A DNA stretch of 64,000 nt from Limonium bicolor (taxonomy: Eukaryota > Streptophyta > Magnoliopsida > Caryophyllales > Plumbaginaceae). This document shows positions 25,935 to 38,589 of this stretch, piece after piece. The position numbers and the translations under genes were made by a program. The notes below the pieces were generated by a model. The model made no database searches and was not told the DNA's origin. It saw only the letters and a list, made by a program, of their open reading frames with translations. The stretch's first letter is position 1. Each line of letters starts with the position of its first letter. Location of the stretch: positions 1 to 64,000 of the forward strand of contig JAIOTZ010000151.1 in NCBI GenBank assembly GCA_023374045.1. The letters run 5' to 3'.

Positions 25935-28770
25935 ACTTAGGTATGTTAGAGATGTTATAGGTTCATTAGTAACTCAATGCCACCCCTTATCACCCTCTGT
26001 GACACGATTACACAGAAGCTTATACCTTATTGATGTTCGAACAGCAACCTCTACATTCCTACTAATTCTTGTGTCTAGTTAATCCAAGTGCTGTTTAATT
26101 CTTTCCTACAGTATCTACCTAACTAGCTATAGGGTGATAATGATTTTGTTTAACCTCAACACAGACACATCAATACTGTCACCACCCCTGAATTGCGTTT
26201 TACAGAAACTGGATAGTGCAGAAGACTGCAAGCTCTGTTTTGTACAGTTCTTTTACAAAATTTCTTTTAGACTGTCAACCAGTTTTATCTCTAATTCTTC
26301 TCAAGGTTCTTACCCGACAAGCTAGGTGCATTATGGAGGTTTTAAACTCTAGACTAATCCAATACAGTGCTGCCAATACTTCTGGAAATTCTCTTTACAG
26401 CAGCAAGGTTTTAGAAATCTGAAACTTCAATCTGTATACTGCTTCCTTCCAGCTCCTCCTTTAATGTATCCAATGATTTCTAACTTTCCCCCGGAATGTT
26501 TACACACTTAGCTAAATGAATTACAAGGTTTTGCAGTCATAAACAGGCCATTACAACTCTGTTACATCTGCTGAACTCAATCATACAGAAGCTACATTAT
26601 GACAGGATTCTGAGGTAAAACTTTCTGGACACCTCTTTACTCCACTACACATTCACTGCACTAACTAGCCCTTAAAACTTCTCAAGTGTTCATAGCTTAC
26701 TCAGGTGTACCAGGACTGTTTTAGGTTCATTGACAACTCAGTACAACATTTATGCCCTACCTGTAAGTTACCTTTACCGAAGCAAGAATTTCAGAAAAAG
26801 GATTGAACAGAATCGGTACATTTCTGTTTGTTTCTTCTTGCCGTTAATTATCCTGTCCTCTACTCTCTCAAATGTGTATAACCATTCAGTTCACCCCCTT
26901 AACCAATGTCCTGGGTAAGTTCTTAAGCCACTACACATCCCTAGAGCCTCTGTAACTCAGTTCTGAACTTAACAAGATGAAACACTGTAATGTGAAAACT
27001 GCTGTATCAGTTACCAACTCTTTTCTTTGTGTACAGGTTGATTTCCAGTTTCTCCGGTTGGCTTGGGCTTCTGGGTTAAGTGTTTTGATTCTGTATTAAC
27101 TCCACAACAGCCCTAGGCAGTAGTGTCTGTAATTCTAACACAATTTCACTCAAACCTGCAACACTGGAAAGAACCTGGAACATTACTTCTGTTTATTCTC
27201 TGTTATTGTTGTTAATCTATTTCTGAATTTTTCCCTAAGTACTCATATACTAACTCAAGTAGGTTAGTAATAGATTGAATCCCAACACCAACCCAGGACA
27301 ACATTGAGAACACCACTGAACCTCATTTACAGAAGTAACACTGATACATCCGAAACTGAAACTACAATATAAACTGATTTCTTTCTTCTTTCTCTCTGGT
27401 TGTTCATGGTTTTGGGCTCTCAGTTTTTCCCTAGGTTGTTGAACTGTTTAATCAGGTATTCTACACAATTTGAACCTCTAAACAATTTTGAAACAGCAAG
27501 TCCCGAACCTTTGAAGGGTCATTGTACAGAACTGAAAGTAAACTGCAACCTAAACTGAAATATGATATTTTTCTCCAGTGTTTGCAGTTGTTCACATTTT
27601 GTTTTTTGAGTTTCCCCTAGATTGCTTAGTTATTCGGTTGAGCATTTTAGTACAGTTTAAACTTCAAAAAGAACCACCACCAAATTGTTTGAACTTCTGA
27701 AAGCTTGATATACAGAAAGGTCAGAATGTGCAGAAACTGAAAATCTGAAATTATAAGTTCCTTTATATGGTTTCCTTTCTGCTCTCCAATCTGACTCTAT
27801 ACTTTCCCACTATTTAGCTTCTTATATAAGGGTATCGCTATGTTTTATCCCTGAAATAAGGCCTTACCAACATAGTTAATGCCACTGGAACTCACTCCTC
27901 AGAACTGGTCGTTGCAGGAGAAAACAGAAATCTGAACTTATAAGCTCTTTTATATTGGTTTTCTGTCTGTTCCCTTCTGAACTAATTCATAACTCCCCTT
28001 CAACCGTTTACACTCCTAGCTAAGTGTTTGGACTAGGTTTATAGGTAACTAAGATGCACATAAACAACTCCTTATAACCCTCTGTAGCCCTTATACAACC
28101 TCAAAATCTCAGAAACTGGAAAACCAACAAACAGAAAAACTCGATATATAGTTCTTCTCAGTTACCTGTTTGTGCATCAGGTTAGGTTTTATTCTTCAAG
28201 TTGTCTTATCCTCACTTGAGTGTGTGTAGGATGTTTTAGGTTCATTAACCCACATCACAAGCCCGTCTACAGAACACAAACCTTGGGACTAAACTGAAAC
28301 ATTAACTTGATGACTTCTTCCTGTTTTCTGTAATTATCACTTCTGTTCTTCTTATCAGTCCCCCTTCATTGCTAATCTAGATAGTTATGTGTTGCACTGG
28401 GTTTAGATTTTTATTTACTCTACTACTACCCTCACCCTACGCAATGTGCGCTGTTAGCACACAAACACGGCTTCACATTAATTGCAGAGTTTTATACCAG
28501 AAAACGAAACCATGAACTAGTACTCTATTTTCTGTTCGTTTTCTTTTCTTGTGTTGTGGTCTGTTTTTATTCTTTTCTTCAACACTCTCACTCTTAGATA
28601 CTTAGTCAGGTGTCCCAGTAATGTATTTGGTTGTGTTAGGTTCATACGATTCACACCATCCCGTGACAGACAGTATTCAGGAACTATTGTTATTTGTTTC
28701 GAAAGTTCACAACTGGAACCTAACAGCTGGTCTGGTTCCTAGTTATTGCATCAGTAATACTTAGTTCATA
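25935..28770. repeat. Degenerate tandem array of about 190 bp, right LARD LTR
   Basis: Second copy of the array described at 14050-16900, with the same order of units. Confidence 0.65.
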
Positions 28771-30128
28771 CTTACACATCATCTCCCAAAAAGCAAACGG
28801 GTAAGAACTCTTTATTAGCTCAGAGATGTACTACCTCACGGTTTATTTTTCTTCCTTCCTGAGCTGAAACTGGTGTTCCCTTGTGGATCCTTGGCGCATT
28901 CGAGACTTCCAGCTTCAGTGGTCATATGACAGCTACGGTGAAGAGTTACAGAAGTCACATTGTGACAGTTCAGAGAAAAGAATATGGGTTGGATCAATCT
29001 AAGGTAGATAAGATCTTTACCTTGTTTTTTTTTTCTTCTACTGATAATGGCACAGCAAGGAAAGTGTGCTTGGTCTTGTTCCCCAAGCTGAGTCCTACGC
29101 ACTGATCTATTTCGTGAAGGAAAACAGAAGTTACAGGTTTGTTGAAACACAGAACTTGACAACCGGTTAGTTTCTGGTTACTAGTTTTGTTTACGCGTGA
29201 CTCACCTTCTTATCTTGGCGGTCTCCTTTGGTAGTTCTTGGCACGAAGTAAAGCTCTCCAAAGTTTCTTCTCAGCTAGACAGAAACCCACAACTTATATT
29301 CAGTTTGCATGTTCTGGTTTCGGTAACCATTATGGGAAGTATAAACCTCGCTCTTCACTAGATCTTCTTACCTTGAACAGAGGCTAGTTGACTGAGCTTT
29401 GTTCGATTTCCAAGATGAACTCAGCAAGAGAACTTGACTCACTAGAGTGGAGAAAACAGAGGAAGAAGTTACAGGCCATAACTACTGTACTCAAGAAGGT
29501 AGAGTGAAGGAGATCGCAGAACTGAAACTCCCTTGCTTACCTTGTTGGTTATTAAGGTTGTCCTGGTGCGCAAGCTAAAACACATCAACCAGAAGTGCCG
29601 GGAGTAGACAGGTGAGTGAACTACTGGATTAAGGATGGAGATTAGTGTGCCATTAGTTGAGCAGTTGATTCAGTGAAAGGGAATCAAAACAGGAAGGAAA
29701 TGATCGAAGAGCTGAAGTTACCTTCACGTAGAAACACCACAGTGTTCTTGGCTTGCAGTTGGCGCGGGCATGCAAGCGAGGAAGAGTTTGGTTGGGGTGG
29801 AGTTTTAACTAGTGGGTCGCGACAGGAGGCATGACTCAGAGATTACCGAGGGAATCTGCTGCTGTAAATTCCAAGAGCTGAGCATGTCTAGAGGGCGCAA
29901 GTTACCAGAGAATGTCATGGGCAATTGGAGAAAAAGAATATCTGGACCCGTCGCGTGGAGATTCATGGCAAAACAGGAGGTTAATCGGTTCTTGTCGTTA
30001 TGGGAGTTTGTATAGTCCTGATTTTGAGGAATTGAACTCAGAGGAGGATGTCGGGTGATTCACCGATCTACTCTGTAACTTCAGTATGATGACTACTAAA
30101 TATAAATCGTGGGTAGTTTATACCGAAT

Positions 30129-30200
30129 TCGAGCACAGCTCAAGCGGTTAAGGTTTCGGGATGAGTACGAGAGGTCTCGGGTTCGAATCCCGGTTGGAGC
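30129..30200 (+). ncRNA. tRNA-like module, second LTR copy
   Basis: Identical to 18249-18320, including the B box GGTTCGAATCC (30180-30190). A T-run follows near 30217-30227. Confidence 0.55.
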
Positions 30201-30520
30201 AAGTTTGTTCTATATTTTTTTTTTTTTCAGTCCCATTTATGTATATTCTTGTATATTGGTATGTACATATATATAGACGACTAATTGTTATGTCGCCATG
30301 TTGATTAAACCTTTATACGGTTTTGACTATTTTTATTTGTCATGTTTTAACTATGTGCTTCCGGTCATAGCGTTACTAATTATATGTACAACGTTATAAT
30401 TTTGTAACGTTACATATATACGTACATATATACGTACGTGACCGTGTTAATATTGTTCGTTCATACTTTAATGTAGTAAATTATATATTTAAATAACGCT
30501 TAATTATTTAGGGGTATTTC

Positions 30521-33500
30521 CTCAACAAGTCCTCTGTATACTGAAGCGCAGGTATTTAATCCACTGGTCTAGTAGTGTTGTATGCGTGGGCATACACGTG
30601 TAGTCAGTCAGCATTCAGCATAAATCACGCACATACAAAATAATACAACAACGAGAGTAAAACAACACATTTACATTAATTATCTTGGTCGTATCAAACA
30701 ACAGATAAGCACAACAAGCCGGTGTAATACGGTAGAAAACAGGTGCAAGAATCCCATACCGTTCACCGTAGACTGTACTCGTTTCATTCCCGGTCAACGT
30801 CTGGTCAAACAGAGGAAAGAATAGGATTGACTGAGAGGTTAATTTATGTTACCCTTATATAATAATTCTATTGGATATTTAACAAATCTCGTATTTGTTA
30901 TTTCATGTGAGGTTCATTTTTTTAATTACCTCATGATTTAATGCATAACTTATTTGTTATTCCTTTTGATTTATTTATAAATCCTTTAATGCACATATAT
31001 GGTTTATTGCATTTGTTGTTTATTTTATTTGTCTAGGTGACATACAACTTATAATTTCTTAACTATATTATATGTCATACATAGACATAAAATTCTTATA
31101 GTTTTTATTATTCTCCTTTTAACCATAAGTAATATTTATTGTTTATCTTTTAATTCCTTATAACCATGCAAGCCATAGTTTTAATTCCATAATTCCTTTA
31201 ATCAAAATTCTTTCTTCTAAATCTTCCAAATATCCATATAGGGACCTATATTTATTAAATCTAATTCTTAAACTTGTATTTCGGATTTACAAAACAACCA
31301 CATTAATTCATAAACTTACACTTAAATCTAATCTCTTTATATAACATAGTTTTAATTCCTCATCTAATTAAATTACAAAAATACCACTAATCTTTTGGAC
31401 ATAACTTATAAATATTATAACTTTCAAGAATTACATCTTAGCCCCTCAAAATCTCGGCATATATTATATACTTTCTATAATTGCAATTTAGCAACAAAAT
31501 CTTATAATCTTTACATAATGTCTTATAAACTTAGTTTTAATTTTAATTCTCCATAAATGCCGAATATATATATATAAATTCTTAAATTACCAAACTAACC
31601 CCAAAGTAATTCGGCTATGTCATTATTTTTCCTTAATTACATTTTCATCCCAAAACTTTATATTAGTATCTTAATAACTTATAATCTAAAGCCTAAATAT
31701 TAATCCTTCAAAATTTCGAAAGTGAACTCAATGATTCTCTTAATTATCAATTCGCCCACTAATAATTTACAAACTTTCATATCAACTTTTATAAATTACA
31801 TAATAGCCCAAAACTTTATAAAAGTTATTTTAAGGCTTGTTTAAATTATCTAAAATCATAAACTTAATTCCTAACCTTATATTATATCATAATTACACTA
31901 AATACCCCTTTAGCTCTCGGCTTTCACAATATTTGCACTAAACTTTGTAAAAAATTACATTTAAGCCATATAACTTAATTAATTAGCCATTTAAGCACTA
32001 AATAAATATTTTTAACTCACCAAACTTTATAGTATAAGTTTATATACATAAGTAGCTCATTAAATTCCATAACACCTAGAGCATTCGGCCATATTTTAAA
32101 TGAGACCATTGTTATATAAAAGTGGATTTTATGTCTAAATAATTATAAATAAATTCATAGGAGTCATATAACTCATGTATAAATTATTGTAATGTCTTAT
32201 ATAAATTCTTAGCTCAAAATGAAGTACTTTTGTCCTAGATGATTCGGCTTGAATGTGTATGTAACATAAATAAATTTTGTGACACAAAAATGTGTCTAAG
32301 GTAAATATTTTCCTTATAAGTTATAGATTGTATTTTGGTATAATACCATATAGTTTCGGTCTTTAAACCTAGGAGATGTCATATTTTTAGAAGCTTAACA
32401 AAGCTTATAACATAAAGATTTACTAGTAAACTTACTTCTTAACAAAGATGGTTAAAGTGCTTGAACTCCTCTGAATCTCCAAGCTTTCTCCAGGGAATTT
32501 GATGCTCCACTTCGCGGTTATATACAAGTGGTGAAGGAGTTTAGGAGTTAGATCTTGAATAAAGATCTTAAGTAGATTTGTAAGTAGTTTTAAAAGAATT
32601 TACCTAAGCTTTCCTCTATAATTTCGGCTCACTAATGGTGGATGGACAGAGCAACCTTTTCCTTCATGAAAAATGAGAAGAAAAGAGACTTAGAAGAAGT
32701 AGAACTTGGTTACACATTAAATGTGCTTTAAGGATTTCAAAGCTTTAAAAAACCTACTAAGATAATCTTGAGATGCTCTTGGATTAATGTTGTTTTGGAC
32801 AACCTCCTTGGAGAACTAAATGCCGCGCCCACCTTGTTATTCGGAGAACGTTTTGCTTCAAGACGCACAAGAAATGCTAGGAAATTACCTTAAAGATGAA
32901 GATAGAAGTTAAAACTCATTATTCCTGGACTTAAGAGTTCACAGGACAGGAAGAGCTAGTAGAGAGAGAGGAGGGAGCTTCCCAAACCGTGCAAGATTGT
33001 TGCAAGGAGGGAAATGAGGCTCACTCACGTATAAGGTAGAATGCAAATTCGAAATTGATTTTGTTGTCAATTTTTAATGTCAAAAGACTATGTTTCATTT
33101 TATTTCTTGGTTGATTGGATCAATAAATGTCTCCTTCCAGCTGAAAACCGGCCATGTGGTGTGACTAAGCAAGAGTTGGAAAGCAAATAATGTTGGCTAG
33201 ATGACAAGGTAAGAAAAGGTAGGATTCCTTTGATTTTTCAATACTTGGTTCTGTTTCTTTTCATGTAGAGTCACGAATTGGAGGCCTGAAGGAGCTCAAA
33301 AACCGGCCATGAATGCCAAGGAGAACATGGAAGATTACTTAGTTTGTAGAAGATGAAGAAACGAAAGGATCTAGATTCTACTTTTCCTTTTGATTTGTTT
33401 TTCTTCCTAGCTCACAGGCCATTATTTTGCATAATTTCGACAGGTTTTCCTTCATATGTAGGAGCTCACAGATACTTCTGCATTAAGATATAACTAACAT

Positions 33501-34393
33501 GGGAGATGAGTCATCATGTTATGCGTTCATAACTTTTTAAAGCAAACATTTAAGCAAATTTTATACTAGTTTTTGTCTTAAAATCGGCCCTATAGAGGGC
33601 GCAGCTAGTCCCCACCACTGATTAGAAGGTAATTTTACCCTATTTAAGACCAATTCGTGGTATGTCAAAATACAATAATTTTAGGTTTTGTGTTAAACGC
33701 TGTTATTCGTGACCCGATTGAGTTTGTCAAATTTTTATGTTTTTCTGTAGGAAGTTTGTAAAACCCTATTTACGGGAACCGAAATTTATGGTTGTCAAGT
33801 ATTATTCAAGTGTAACACCAAGTGCGATTGTAAAACAACAGTAGATAGTGTTTTAAAAGGACATGTACAAACAAAATTTACTATGATTATTAAGGGTGTA
33901 ATCAACATTAAATAAACCTACACTAATGTTACACAACCACTCACACCGGCACACAACCAGGCACATAGAAAGCGGGTCGCTGAGAGTTTTTTTTGAGAAA
34001 ACACTTTGTGGGTTCTTTTAGAATGATTAATAATGATGTTAGGACTCTAGGGAATTTTTGGTATCGGTTCGTGCCCCTCGGCACACCTCGGCCTTTTCAT
34101 GCTTTAAGGGGCGTGCGTGAGCACTCCCGAGCGTTTTGCGTTTTTGACTGAATATAGCTCTAGGGAATGTATTATATATTCATATAATAATTGTATGACC
34201 ATTTGGTTTGAATATTAGGGGTCATACAAGGTCATGTTGACCATATGCTTCTAAGGTGTTTAGCGTTTATGGAGAAACGATGTTTTTACGTAAGTTTCAT
34301 GCATGGTTTACATGCGTACGTGAAATGATTAAATTTGGATTATATTCCAATAAATAATGATTTAATAATATTATTTATATTTGGGGTATTTCA
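30521..34393 (-). mobile_element. LTR fragment E (minus orientation, 5' start intact)
   Basis: The right end (GGGGTATTTCA, ending 34393) is the LTR start TGAAATACCCC on the minus strand. The 'AAGCCGGTGTAATACGGTAG' segment near 30716 matches 3072-3100 of LTR B in the same orientation. A GGCC-containing motif near 33580-33640 corresponds to the GGCCGGTTTT region of the other LTRs. The 3' end is missing at the LARD junction. The rest is AT-rich and non-coding. It directly abuts the internal region of the Athila-like element and may be its 3' LTR. Confidence 0.5.
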
Positions 34394-34405
34394 CACACAC
34401 TTAAG
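34394..34405 (-). other. Degenerate polypurine-tract region of the Athila-like element
   Basis: Minus-strand GCTTAAGTGTGTG abuts TGAAATACCCC. The upstream GGGACAAGCAAAAGC context is typical of plant Ty3/gypsy 3' regions, but the tract is not purely purine. Confidence 0.5.
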
Positions 34406-35899
34406 CTTTTGCTTGTCCCAAGTAAATATGAATAAGAATATCTCTAAAACCGTCAAACAATCTCAAGATCAAACAAGTGTAGGGTGAAATCAAACAAAGT
34501 GATAAATGAAATAAAAATCTTGCTCTTTAGAGGTAGGTTTTCGCAAACAGTGAAAGAGGAACAATTTTGTAAAAGCATAGAGAAACTAGATTGTAGAACA
34601 CAAGTTAGCTTAGCTTGGGACTTTTCCACCAATTTTCATTCCTCTAACCTTTGGATGACAAGGGGTGTGAAGTAATGCCTTATTCCGCAATGCTTTCAAC
34701 ACCACGCACTCATGACAAAAGCATAAATTTAACTGCAATTATCTCTTTTGAAAGCATTGTCTTCAAGAATTATGTATGAAACAAACTAATATTTAAGATC
34801 TTGTAGAGTTATTCCAAACCCAGACTTTTCTCTCTTTCTTTGAGATGGTGTTGGGCCAGCTATCCCAGATCTCAAGACCTTAGGTAGATAGGTGTTAAGG
34901 CACCCTTAAGACTTAATAACCGGATATACGAGGCCTGCTATTGTTAGGAAAAAAAATTTGATCAGCGGAGTACCTTGCCTTATCCCTTTCATTCCAAACA
35001 TTCACTTCACTTCCTAAAATCCCAAGCAAAAATAATCTGGTTTCCACAACTAGCCAAGCTACCAGATTTCAGTGAAAAGAGAGTATTTTTAAATAAAACT
35101 ATTTATCCAAACCTCATCAAGCAAAAGATTCTACGGTTGTCAGTTGGTTAATTTTAATCGGTGTGCATAGGCATTAGAGCAGCAAAAAGCAAGTGTGGCA
35201 TTAAAGAACAACTAGCATGTTTTCAGGGAAAGGTCTTTACTTCCTCACACTTAAGAGGAGCAATGTCCTCATCGGTGATAAAAGAAATGCAAGTAAAAGA
35301 ACTTTCAAAACATGTATACTCATAATAGATGCATGTGCAATAATTAAACCTTAACGCAAGCAAAAGCGAAACATCAATAAGTTAAAGTAGGAACTGAGAC
35401 TCCCCTGGTGTCATAGATTGAGGAAGATGTCCTTCCTCACACTTGAAGTTTTGCAGGGGTAGATATTCCTCACGTAGTCACAGATAAATCCTTATTGTTC
35501 AGAGTAAAATTGCTAATTTCCACTAGCATGTACGACCACAGAATAAAGTGCATTAACTCGAGCGATAGGGATATTAAATTGTATGAGTAATATTAGAGAA
35601 AGAATACTCCCAGAATTCAAGCTTAGCAGACGTTCAAAAGTAGTGTGGTTCCATTTCCTGTACTTATAGCCGTTTGTTTCGCAGTAGAGGTGACATGTAA
35701 ATTAATCATTTAAGAATGCTGCACTGCTTAGAGAAACATGAATTTAGCATTTCAGAATTAAAACACTGCAAATATAACATTACCACTTCACCTGTTAGTC
35801 TCGTGTTTAGCGTTAGTTTTACAAACAAAAGTAAAGCAAGTCAAAGAAAAGAAAAGTATAGAAAAACAAATAAAATAAAAGAAAGCAATAAAGAGGGGA
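34406..35899 (-). other. Athila-like 3' non-coding region
   Basis: No gene is seen. On the minus strand, GATGAGGACATTGCTCCTC then TTAAGTGTGAGG (around 35243-35273) resembles the conserved stretch upstream of the PPT in plant gypsy elements. A second 'cctcacacttgaag' occurs near 35434. Confidence 0.5.
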
Positions 35900-37275
35900 T
35901 GGCTGTCACTGAGGCGGCTGTAGTGGCGGAGCTCCCGCGCCCATCCTGGCAATGAGCATCTGCAGGAGCTGGCAATTCTGGGCCTGCTGAGCGGATGCCT
36001 CTGTCATGAACAGCGCGGTCTCTCTCTGAAAGGCATCACTACGCTCCAAGCGCTATGTGAGCAGAGTCTGGGTGTGTCAGAGAGTAGTCTGCTCTGTCTG
36101 GAGGTGCTCCTGAGTCTGAAGGATGTCATCGATGTGTCCTTCCAAGTGCACCTGGTGCTGCTGTACATCCCCGACTGCTGCTCCATACCCCAAAACCACT
36201 GCTCCATACCCCCAAACCGCTGCTCCATCCTCTGTTGCTGCTGGAGAATGGAGTCCATCATAGTCTGCATCTCTGTGGGATGCTCATCACTGGGGGAATA
36301 GGAGGCACCATGGTAGTAGTAGGTGCCGAAGTAGAGCTAGAGCTCGTAGATGTGCCAGTGGACCCTAGACCTGAGCTGCCCTTCACCCAGCTGCCATCAT
36401 CAAGACATAAGAAGCACCATCTCCTGAAGGTCACAACGGAGATGGGTGTCTCTCCCTCCCTCATCTCAAGACCGGTGAAGATCTCCTCAGGGAGTGTGGA
36501 GACAAGAAGATGCTGGATAAAGATGGGGAAGATGGGGGTGATCTTCTTCTTCTTCGTCTTCAGATAAGTCACCACCTTGTGCAGCTGCCTAAGCATCACG
36601 AAAGAGAGCGAGAGCTGCTGAGATGGTGGAAGTGGTGCGGCCAGGAGGTAGTCGAGGAGAACACAATCCTCGTTAGAAGCATCATTTCCGGCATGAGGCC
36701 GGATTGATGACTGAGGATCTCTGCAATGGTCCTCTGGGGAAGGGAGGGGAGGAGAGCATATGGGAGCACGGTCTTATTTTCCTCACCCCGTCAGCGAGTA
36801 GTACTCCCGACCGCTTGCAACCACCTAGACTTACTCTGCCTAATCTCATCGTCCGTAAAATCTAGATGTGTCATCTTATTATCCGGGAGGAATAAAAGAA
36901 TACTGAAAGTCTCAGGGGTTACCTTGACCGGGACTGGCGCACGTAGGATGTGCTGTGTTCGTCGTGTCGCTCGCCTCAACATTGGCGTAGAATTCCCGTA
37001 CCAGAGATGGGGAGAAGACGCAGTCACCCATGTGCAAGATGCTACTGATGCCAAAACCATCAAATATATCTCCAAGTCCAGTGGCAGTTGATGCCTCTGC
37101 GGTGATGCACCGCTCGATGACGAAGGTCCTGCCTTGCTCGTACCAGGCCCGGGCGGCAGCAGATATAAAACCGTCAGCGCGTAGCGGGTAGAGGCTGGCT
37201 CTGACTGATCGTCGGGGCGGGGTCTCTCGATGAGGATCCCTTGCGTGTAGCACCTCCTCCTCTAGTTCTAGCCAT
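35900..37275 (-). pseudogene. Extra ORF of the Athila-like element (plant transposon protein-like)
   Basis: The minus-strand start codon at 37273-37275 begins MARTRGGG, then reads into a stop after about 33 codons. The frame containing 'SLVREFYANVEAS' (36912-37253) continues the similarity, then the reading shifts near 37000 to 'TPETFSILLFLPDNK' (36791-37075) and later to 'MLRQLHKVVTYLKTKKKK' and 'PEEIFTGLEMREGETP' (36258-36599). The C-terminal part, 'QTMMDSILQQQQRMEQRF' (36004-36270), looks like a coiled coil. Together these resemble the accessory ORF of unknown function in many plant LTR elements, often annotated as 'putative plant transposon protein'. At least three frame changes make it a pseudogene. 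Family assignment is from memory of the motif pattern. Confidence 0.6.
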
Positions 37276-38589
37276 CTATACGATAAACAAATGCATTAAT
37301 AAACCACAACAAGATGAAGCAGGAAAGGCGAAGCAAAAGACACACAAATACCCGAAACTGATCGAGCAGTAAGTTCTATTTGAACACATTCTTGCACATA
37401 GTTAATCTTCGATAACCAAGGCATTAAAACAGCTAAACATAGTAAACAATAACATTAAATAGTAGAATATAAACCTAGAAAGAATTTCAAAAAAAAATTG
37501 TTAAATTTATACATGTCCGGATCTACGTCCGGGTGTCCTGGGTCGGACGCAGATCCGGACACAGTCATTAACCCTAAAAAAAATTGTGCCGCGATAGAAA
37601 TCGATAGCAGAAAAATTCAAGCAGAAATCGCCCAAAGTCACAGATAACCTCTCGTTTTCGCATCTCAACAACATTAACATCATAAATCACAAAACAACAA
37701 CCTAATCTATCCTTAATCGACAGAAAAATCAAATTAAAATCACAATAAATTGAAAAACCTGTATTGAATATGGTTTCGGGTGGAAATGGGGGAAAACTCA
37801 GGCGAGGTTTGGACTTGGCGGTGCGATGACGTTGTCCTGGTGGTCACCGGTGTCGGAGTGGCGGTGTTATGGTGGTGGCGAAGGTGGAAGGAGATTTGGA
37901 TGGGTTTGGTATTTTACTGGTTCGAGTTCGAGTGCGACGGAAGGAAGAAGAAAGAAGAAAGAAGGAAAAGAAAGAAAAGAAGAAAAGAAAGAAAGACGAC
38001 GCACGATCAGTCACGTTCGGTTTTCTGTCCGGATCCGGACGTGACTGGTATTTGTGGCCGGATTTGCGTTCGGCTGGGTTTAGCCGGACACGTTGAAGTC
38101 TCTCTTTTGTTTATATATTATTATTATTAATATTATTAAATTAAAGACCACTACTCTAAAACACCTGATTGGTTTTGAAATTAAAAAGGAACTATTACTA
38201 AAAACATTCAAGCAAAAATAGCAAACAAAAAAAAATGCAGAAATGAAATAGCAAGTGTGTGAAAGGACTCCCTGATCTAAAAAGAACAATGCCGTGATAT
38301 TCCCCCGCGTTTGAGTTCATTTTAGCATCCATGTGAGATAACTGAGGAATTAAATCTACAAAACCAAGAGAACTTAAGTGGAACCAGGCAGAGTTATGAA
38401 TTGAAAAAGGTGAGTCGGGGCTCTTGCAGTAAAATAGTAAAAAAAATGTAAAAATTCACAAGAGATTAGAGGAAAAAATTTATCAAGCAGAGGAAGGTAG
38501 AAGAGATTTATACTGGTGGGTTGCCTCCCACCAAGCAGCCCATCTTTTCGGTCTTTGGCAAGACCTTTATGCATCAGTTTGAAGAATTG
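37276..38589 (-). other. Spacer between extra ORF and integrase
   Basis: No supported gene. It contains a GTCCGGATC...GATCCGGAC dyad (about 37515-37562), another TCCGGATCCGGA (38028-38040), a purine-rich tract (37940-37998) and the GGTGGGTTGCCTCCCACC motif near 38515. ORFs at 37780-38130 on the plus strand are products of the purine tract. Confidence 0.5.

Larger units (their letters stand above)
11832..30520 (-). mobile_element. LARD-like non-autonomous LTR retrotransposon with giant LTRs
   Basis: Two direct repeats of about 6.8 kb (11832-18639 and 23733-30520) flank a 5.1-kb interior. Read on the minus strand, the order is LTR, PBS TGGTATCAGAGC (initiator tRNA-Met type), interior, PPT AAGGGGGGTAGA, LTR. 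The interior has no ORF resembling gag or pol. The layout matches large retrotransposon derivatives (LARDs), which have long LTRs and a non-coding interior and depend on proteins from other elements. No matching TSD is seen: the left flank is AATGG and the right flank is CTCAA. The element may therefore be a product of recombination between copies. Confidence 0.8.
23733..30520 (-). repeat. LARD 5' LTR (right copy)
   Basis: Direct repeat of 11832-18639, 6788 bp. Differences include one missing A in its TGTAACACC end, a final base lost or changed at 30520/30521, and many single-base indels. Differences are denser around 28180-28800. Confidence 0.85.

Noticed and set aside
33811..34393. A separate 583-bp solo LTR (TGTAACACC...GGGGTATTTCA)
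   Set aside because: The LTR body, including the GGCC motif near 33600, continues to the left of 33811, and no TSD flanks these limits.
36235..36567. Plus-strand ORF antisense to the extra ORF
   Set aside because: Shadow of the coding sequence on the minus strand.
37780..38130. Basic protein ORFs on the plus strand
   Set aside because: They arise from a purine-rich tract within the minus-oriented element and change with frame; no homology seen.
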